This document shows positions 57,016 to 64,000 of a stretch of DNA of 64,000 bases, piece by piece. This DNA is from Cichorium intybus (Eukaryota; Streptophyta; Magnoliopsida; Asterales; Asteraceae), in NCBI GenBank assembly GCA_023525715.1, contig CM042010.1:85438116-85502115 (forward strand), read 5' to 3'. Below the pieces are notes generated by a model that saw only the letters and a list, made by a program, of their open reading frames with translations, had not been told where the DNA came from and did no database searches. Position numbers and translations under genes: made by a program. Every line of letters starts with the position of its first letter. The first letter of the stretch is position 1.

Positions 57016-58695
57016 TTAATTTTTTAACTCTTTGAACTTTTCAAAGGTGTCTGACTTGTGTTTGATTAAGTAGATAAACCCGTATCTACTAAAATCGTCA
57101 GTGAAGGTCACGTAGAACCATGTGCCGTATTTTGTGGTAGATCTGAAGGGACCACACACATCTGTATGTATGATGTCCAAAAGACCTTCATCTCTTTCAA
57201 AGGAACCCTTGAAAGGTGATTTTGTCATCTTGCCCAAAAGACAAGATTCGCATACATCATCCGATTTGAGGTCGAATGATTCCAACACTCCATCCTTTTG
57301 GAGTTGGGCAATGCGTTTCTTGTTAATGTGCCCAAGACGACAATGCCACAAGCACGCCTTTTCTACACCACTAGAAGAATCAATAAAGTTTACACTATGA
57401 CCTAAATTGTCTACACATTGCACAGTCTCATACACACCATCACAAGGTAAAGCAGTAAATACAGAAATGCCATTTTGAAAAACAAAGATAGAACCATTAG
57501 TATTATCAAATGAAAACTGTAAACCTTGTCTGAACAATGCATCAAACAAAATAATATTCCTTGCCATTTCTGGCGAATAACAACAATTAAATAGTTCTAA
57601 ACAAACACAACTACTGAGCACTAAACTATAAGTCCCGATCTTGGTCACAGGCGACGATCTCCTATTCCCCATGATCAGGTTGAGTCTACCGTGCTCCACC
57701 TCCCTGCTTTCCCTTAGGCCCTGCAAATCAGAACAAATGTGAAAACCACATCCTGTATCAAGGACCCAAGAACTGGAAGATGGTGAGTTTCTAGAGATAG
57801 TGTATATACCTGCTGAAGACAGCTTGACCTTGCTATCCTTCAAGTCTTGCAAGTATGTTGGGCAGCTTCTCTTCCAATGGCCCCGCACTTTGCAATAGAA
57901 GCATTCAGCTTCCTTAGGGTTGGCATTGTCAGGACTGCCAAAAGTATTGGGTTTTGTCCCATAGTTGGATGACCCAATATAGACCTTTTCCTTCCAATTC
58001 TGCTTAGGAGGGCCCTTTCTCTTCTTCCCCTTTCCACCAGTAATATCCAGGACGACTTCATTAGCTGTGGGTATACTCTTACCCTTCATTCCGTCCTCAG
58101 CGGTGCGGAGCATGCGATGCAGTTCGGCTAGAGTGGCCTGAGAGTTGTTCAGATGATACACCAGTGTGAACTGGTCATATGAACTAGGCAGAGAATTTAG
58201 CACTATGTCTACAGCTAACTCCTCGTGAACTGGCATCTCAAGCTTCCTGAGCCTTTCCACGTATCCTTGCATCCTCTGCACGTGGTTGCAGATGGACTCT
58301 CCATCCTTTGGCTTCGCATTGGTGAAAGCTTTGACTACCTCGCGCCTTTCTATGTGCTCCTGCTTGCGGAACTTTTCCGCCAGCTCTTTGTGCATTTCAT
58401 AGGGCCAGTAGTCTTCATATATTCTTTGCAATTCCGGGTTCATTGTAGCTATTATGATGCAAGCCACTTTGGTTGCATCATCAGAATGTTTTGAGTATTG
58501 AGCGATTTCTTCGGGAGTTGCAGTATCAGGGTCAATTTCTACTTGCTCGGTTTCCAGAACATACTCTTTATGTTCAAACCTTAGAGCCATATTGATGTTA
58601 CGGATCCAGACATTATAGTTGGTACCGTCCAACGTAACTTTGAAGCATAATGACAAGATAGAGGTAACATTGGAGTTTGATTGGGGGGCGGTTTG
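57016..58695 (-). pseudogene. C4 gag, protease and integrase N-terminal half
   Basis: An open frame reaches up to 58695, where the plus-strand LTR starts. The true ATG is therefore lost, and the Met at 58656 is internal. Gag reads LDGTNYNVWIRNINMALRFE and KEYVLE, with a UBN2 core (GESICNHVQRMQGYVERL) and knuckle CFYCKVRGHWKRSC. Protease reads WVLDTGCGFHICSD. GAG-pre-integrase reads LWHCRLGHINKKRIAQLQ. The integrase core starts DIIHTDVCGPF and VTFTDDFSRYGFIYL. A stop at 57015 ends the frame. Confidence 0.9.
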
Positions 58696-59073
58696 TGTTG
58701 GATTAGGTGTCTAAGCCATGACTAATAATTTGTATTTACCTAATTGATAGTAGCAAAGTCCATTTGGGTTGCCCTCATAGCTAAAGGTTGAACAGAAAAA
58801 TCGGGAGAGAGAAAGGTTGATTTATTATGTGATTAATAAATCAATAGAAATAAAATAAATAGTTTATTAATATATTATGGTGATAATATATTAATTAGAA
58901 ACTATATTAATTAATTAGAAATTAATCTGGAATTAATTGGAATTATTTTGGTGATTAATTGAATTAATTAAAGGTGCAGGGGCTGATTTGTAATTGTTCA
59001 ATAGTTGAGCAATAGATAATTATAGTATATATATGGAGAACAAAAATTAGGATATTTATATCCATAATTTTCG

Positions 59074-59292
<219 letters not shown>

Positions 59293-59372
59293 TAAGGGTT
59301 TGAATTTAAAGATAAAAGGTTTATCCGGTTTGAATTCGAATAAGGCTTGTAAGGCTTATCTGTTAAACCCTT

Positions 59373-59394
59373 GAGGCTATAAATAGGGAGCCTC
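59373..59394 (+). promoter_or_regulatory. TATA box in a hairpin, LTR1
   Basis: Arms GAGGCT and AGCCTC enclose ATAAATAGGG. The TATAAATAG box overlaps the first arm and the loop. The same structure stands at 62937-62958 (LTR2, one G-U pair) and 53348-53369 (C4, arms GAGCCT and AGGCTC). Confidence 0.6.
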
Positions 59395-59676
59395 ATTACC
59401 CCATAAGGACCATGAAAATTTAAGGGTTTTTCTCCCTCTCTCTGGTTTTTCGAGTTCCCTAGCTTCTGGGTGTGACTCCATTTGAGGCAAGGCATTTGCG
59501 TTGCTTAGCTTGCAAGAAACAACTAAAAGGTTAGTTTTTCTTTATTATTTCTTTTAGTAATTTTTTTGTTTGACCTTTAGGTATTATTATATGTTCAAAT
59601 TTAGAAAACATAGATCTAATCTTGGTTGCATGTGAACTTAGGGTTTTAGTTCATAGATTTGCAGAAAACCTTTCAA

Positions 59677-59688
59677 TGGTATAAGAGA
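59677..59688 (+). other. Primer-binding site 1
   Basis: TGGTATAAGAGA one base after LTR1, a variant of TGGTATCAGAGC. Confidence 0.7.
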
Positions 59689-62395
59689 TTTTGGTTGTTT
59701 TTTTATTTGAATAGCTGTAATTGTTTTCCTATATTTTAGGGTTTATTGGATCTAAACCCTAGTTTAAGACCAATTGACTTTTTGGTTAGGGTTTTCAAAA
59801 CCCTAGCCTCTCCCCTCTTCATTTGGCGATTTTGTGATATAGGGTTTTAGAAGGTTTTCTATTTTTGGTAACTGTGATTATTTAATAAATAGACAACCAT
59901 AAACCCCTTATCTGCTAATTTTGAAATCTAGAGGGTTTAAGATAGGATTAAATTAATTTGATTAATTTGTGATGCCTATCTGGATTTAATTAATTTAATT
60001 AATTATTTAATTAAAGGATAAATTAAATCATTTAAAGGTTTAAATTTAATTTAAAAATTAATTGTTTAATTTCAAAAAATTAAAAAGGTAAACCAGGAAT
60101 ATTTTAAAAGGTTTAAAATACATCTTATATATATTATTATTAAAAGTTAATATAACCGTTAATCAAGCAATTGATTCCGAGAGAAGCACTCTCAATAGAA
60201 GATGAAATCTGAAAGGATACTGCGTGACACATTGTGAGACGTTAGTGGAGCGCGTGTGGATTACCGACACACTAATAAGGACTCACAAAGAGCATGCAAA
60301 TACAATAGGTACATGGCCCCGGGATTCATCCCACGGGCACCTCGCAAGAAAGGAAATTCGGATTCTCAAAATGTGCCAAAAGTTTTGGATTTTGTGAACA
60401 GCCTGAAAGATTCCATAACTATGTTAGAAAGGTTTCGGATTCTCAAAATGTGCCAAAAAGGTTTGGATTTTGTGAAGAGTCCGAAAGAGTCAAAGCCAGT
60501 GGGAGTGTCTCTGTTATCTACTACCTCCATATGTGGGTTACATACTGTTTCTAGGAAACGTCTCTTTTCATTACAATGTGTAATGACTTGGAGTTAAGAG
60601 ACGGATCGCTATGAAAGACTTAATAGAGATACAGCATACTCAGGTGGTTGTAAACGTCTATGAGATAGATCGAAACTCTGCCAAGATGATCTTGATGAGA
60701 CTCAAGATGCATAACCCCAGGAAAGGTTTTCCTATCATTGCAAAGTGTGATGACTTGGCATGAAAGAAATAAAGAAGGTGCAATATACTCACGTAGTTCA
60801 CAGACATCTATAAGATAGATGAGATAGTCAGTATAGAACAAGCCATTGTAAGCATGATCTTTATAAGATTCAAGATGCATGAGAAGAGTCTTTGAAAGGA
60901 AATAGTTTTCAAAAATCATGACACAAGGATTATAAATAATCTTTGGATTCCGAAAGGGTTTGGAATAAGATTAGATCGGGTTCCACAAGCTTCTTGGATC
61001 GATCAGAGGTGTCATGAACATGTCCTGATGACTTGATGCTTAGGGCATAGCAAGTTGGATTCAGAATATTGTCTAGCTGGGAATACTGGATGGATTATTT
61101 GAACTAACGTGAGAAATCATTGGAAAAATGATTGGGGTCAAAGTGATAGTAATAATTTGAAAGAGTTTCAAAGTGGTAATTATTAACGTCAGGACGTGGT
61201 GCTAAAGGACGTCATGGATAAAGAGTTTCTTTGGTATACTGATGGAGCGCGTGTGGTTCACCGGCACATCATAACACCTCGAAATAGTCTTAGGGTGCAG
61301 TCAAGTAGACTAAAGACCCCGAGAACCATGGGTAGTCACAGTACACATCACCAGAATGGAGTTGTAAGTAAGAATGACAGAATGACAGAATGACAAATTG
61401 AAATGTCATCGAAAGAGCATCCAATTGGATCATCTGCAATGAAGTGTATAAGTGTAAGACACTTTTGAATACATAGAAAGAGTGAAATGTTCATGTAGAC
61501 ATATGTATAAAACTTGAATTGAAAGTTTAATAGAAATCTAGAAACCGATAATAGTTTATGACAAATCCGACTTGGTGATTACCTTGTGGAGACTTGGTAA
61601 TAACCAGGAGTAGCTGCCAGTCAGATTTTATGTTTCGCTTTTGCATGTTTTACTTCCCGAATAATTTAATCATTCAGAAAGATCCATAGTCGCTCATACT
61701 TTGGGAAGTAAGTATTGAATCAAGACAATCATGAATTGGTTTGTAGATTGTCTAAGGAGTTAGACATAGCAATAGGATTGCTACAATGTTCATGAGTACT
61801 TAGAAATGGAGATTTGAGTATTGGATAAACCCACGCTCAATAGATTGCTTCATGGATTACATCACGAGCAATGTTGAGACGATAATATCTTATGATCTTG
61901 AAGTAGAGAGATATGAGTTATAATTTACAAGGCAGTTGTTCATTGATAATGCGAAAACGCATCGGTAACTCGATGTTATAAAATGTATTGTTGTGAGTGA
62001 TTTGACTGGTAAAAGATATAAGCATATGAGTCGAAGCTTATTCGTTCCTTGACCCTGATGAGAAACAGATATCTGTAGGCCTCTCGATGATTTTGAAGAT
62101 GACTAAAGTGCTGGCCAGCAAGGACTGAATTTATGTGTTCAATTAAAAGTCTTATGTGATATGCAAAATTAGAAATCGTGACACAGAGTATCGGACAGAG
62201 ATTGATCTCAATTCATGTCTCATGTCCGGAAAATATATTGTTGGACGGAGGATCATATGATCGCTTATCTATGGACAGAACTGATTAGGTCAGAGTTCGG
62301 CAGCAGTTTCTAAGAAGTTACAATTTGCTTATCAATTAGAAGGTTAACTGGCAATTATAGTCATAGACTTATCCAAGTGGGAGACTGTTGGATTA
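59689..62395 (+). other. Non-coding interior of the first plus-strand unit
   Basis: 59689-about 60172 is a leader shared with the second unit (63251-63714). From 60172 to about 61640 nothing resembles gag or pol. It holds a 78-bp duplication (60358 and 60436, TCGGATTCTCAAAATGTGCC) and diverged repeats of about 160 bp around the phrase GTGATGACTTGG (near 60575, 60745 and beyond). 61640-62395 is related to the C4 3' region and ends in CCAAGTGGGAGAC, the purine tract. The 113-codon ORF at 60256 spans the duplication and is not a convincing gene. Confidence 0.65.
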
Positions 62396-62763
62396 GGTGT
62401 CTAAGCCATGACTAATAATTTGTATTTACCTAATTGATAGTAGCAAAGTCCATTTGGGTTGCCCTCATAGCTAAAGGTTGAACAGAAAAATCGGGAGAGA
62501 GAAAGGTTGATTTATTATGTGATTAATAAATCAATAGAAATAAAATAAATAGTTTATTAATATATTATGGTGATAATATATTAATTAGAAACTATATTAA
62601 TTAATTAGAAATTAATCTGGAATTAATTGGAATTAATTTGGTGATTAATTGAATTAATTAAAGGTGCAGGGGCTGATTTGTAATTGTTCAATAGTTGAGC
62701 AATCGATAATTATAGTATATATATGGAGAAGAAAAATTAGGATATTTATATCCATAATTTTCG

Positions 62764-62852
<89 letters not shown>

Positions 62853-63237
62853 TAAATAAGGGTTTGAATTTAAAGATAAAAGGTTTATCCGGTTTGAATT
62901 CGAATAAGGCTTGTAAGGCTTATCTATTAAACCCTTGAGGTTATAAATAGGGAGCCTCATTACCCCATAATGACCATGAAATTTTAAGGGTTTTTCTCCC
63001 TCTCTCTGGTTTTTCGAGTTCCCTAGCTTCTGGGTGTGACTCCATTTGAGGCAAGGCATTTGCGTTGCTTAGCTTGCAAGAAACAACTAAAAGGTTAGTT
63101 TTTCTTTATTATTTCTTTTAGTAATTTTTGTTTGACCTTTAGGAATTATTATATGTTCACATTTAGAAAACATAGATCTAATCTAGGTTGCATGTGAACT
63201 TAGGGTTTTAGTTCATAGATTTGCAGAAAACCTTTCA
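62396..63237 (+). repeat. LTR2 of the plus-strand element (842 bp)
   Basis: Begins TGTTGGATTAGG after the purine tract and ends AACCTTTCA. It is followed by GTGGTATAAGAGC, a primer-binding site, so it serves as 3' LTR for the first unit and 5' LTR for the next. Confidence 0.9.
62767..62851. repeat. TA microsatellite inside LTR2
   Basis: Pure (TA)n of about 85 bp; shorter than the homologous run in LTR1. Confidence 0.95.
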
Positions 63238-63238
63238 G

Positions 63239-63250
63239 TGGTATAAGAGC
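63239..63250 (+). other. Primer-binding site 2
   Basis: TGGTATAAGAGC one base after LTR2. Confidence 0.7.
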
Positions 63251-64000
63251 TTTTGGTTGTTTTTTTATTTGAATAGCTGTAATTGTTTTCCTATATTTTA
63301 GGGTTTATTGGATCTAAACCCTAGTTTAAGACCAATTGACTTTTGGGTTAGGGTTTTCAAAACCCTAGCCTCTCCCCTCTTCATTTGGCGATTTTGTGAT
63401 ATAGGGTTTTAGAAGGTTTTCTATTTTTGGTAACTGTGATTATTTAATAAATGGACAACCTTAAACCCCTTATCTGCTAATTTTGAAATCTAGAGGGTTT
63501 AAGATAGGATTAAATTAATTTGATTAATTTGTGATGCCTATCTGGATTTAATTAATTTAATTAATTGTTTAATTAAAGGATAAATTAAATCATTTAAAGG
63601 TTTAAATTTAATTTAAAAATTAATTGTTTAATTTCAAAAAATTAAAAAGGTAAACCAGGAATATTTTAAAAGGTTTAAAATACATCTTATATATATTATT
63701 ATTAAAAGTTAATATTATATGTATAAGATAAATTGGTTAGTCAAATCAATTGTAGGCCTCATTCACGAAGCTGATCTATAAGGAGGGTATAAGGAAACTG
63801 CCTATAAAATGGCGGTTAAATGGGTGTCCACTCTCACCCACCGCTCTCTTGATCAGTGAAGGGTCATTAGCCGAACGTGTTTGACAGGACCGCTTAATCT
63901 CATTAAAAGTTTAATGTTATTAATCAAAGTACTGGAACAGTTATATAAAATCCCAAATCTAGTTAATTTAGGAAAAATGTGAAAAGATGCTAACTCATGA
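63251..64000 (+). other. Leader of a second plus-strand unit, runs off the window
   Basis: 63251-63714 is nearly identical to the leader after LTR1. Beyond 63714 it differs from the first unit and reads like an untranslated leader (GGAGGGTATAAGGAAACTGC). No ORF is seen. A gag start may lie just outside the window. Confidence 0.6.

Larger units (their letters stand above)
53075..58695 (-). mobile_element. C4: decayed Ty1/copia in the C2 leader
   Basis: From 58695 down: gag (its start cut off by the plus-strand insertion), protease, integrase, RT, RNase H, a non-coding 3' region, purine tract and 3' LTR (53075-53850). The flank next to the LTR is CAAAC; its duplicate, the 5' LTR and leader should lie beyond the right edge of the window, past the plus-strand element. 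Confidence 0.88.

Noticed and set aside
60256..60597. 113-codon ORF in the non-coding interior
   Set aside because: It spans an internal 78-bp duplication, has no start context or domain, and the composition is like its non-coding surroundings.

Overview
This window looks like intergenic heterochromatin from a large plant nuclear genome. The base composition is AT-rich, long TA microsatellites are present, and nearly everything recognisable is a Ty1/copia or Ty3/gypsy LTR retrotransposon nested in another one. The tRNA-Met type primer-binding sites (TGGTATCAGAGC and variants), Tekay/Del-like chromoviruses with a C-terminal chromodomain-like tail, and copia elements with very long coiled-coil gag regions fit a dicot. 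Asteraceae is my best guess from family resemblance, but it is weak. I see no intact host gene, rRNA, tRNA gene or CRISPR array. The only host gene I recognise is a broken syndetin (VPS50-like) pseudogene.

Layout. 1-3834: decayed gypsy element (LTR end, primer-binding site, ruined interior). 3835-about 9835: copia remnant C1 on the minus strand (gag and a protease stub, no integrase or RT), with an inverted gag block and two LTRs that do not match each other. 9848-11396: plus-strand 3' end of another copia-like element with a decayed downstream ORF of unknown function and its LTR. 11401-12391: TA and GTAT repeats carrying a probable solo LTR. 12392-14858: unassigned, possibly old host sequence. 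14859-21357: syndetin pseudogene exons, split by the young non-autonomous element C3 (15183-21148, target duplication CGATG). 21417-24881 and 50765-53074: the two halves of a decayed minus-strand copia C2. They are separated by gypsy chromovirus G1 (24882-50764, target duplication CAGAC). G1 itself carries gypsy chromovirus G2 in its 5' LTR (25816-33726) and a nearly intact copia C5 in its gag (35354-44194, target duplication GAACG/GAATG). 53075-58695: minus-strand copia C4, lying in the C2 leader. 58696-64000: plus-strand relatives of C4 in an unusual LTR-interior-LTR-interior arrangement that runs off the window.

Order of events. C2 came before G1, and G1 before both G2 and C5. C4 landed in C2, and the plus-strand element landed in C4. 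C3 is very young: I found only three differences between its two 1257-bp LTRs. None of the elements seen here is fully intact. C5 is closest, with one nonsense codon and one single-base frameshift near the start of gag. C3 and the plus-strand element lack RT and integrase and could only move with proteins supplied by relatives.

The observations most worth following are the LTR-interior-LTR-interior structure, a TATA-box hairpin with a compensatory base-pair change between the C4 LTR and its plus-strand relatives, the palindrome arrays in the G1 and G2 LTRs, and a stop codon placed just before the protease domain in three divergent copia elements. The others are a gag-like coiled-coil protein lacking the usual gag core in C3 and the unknown downstream ORF at 9848-10950.
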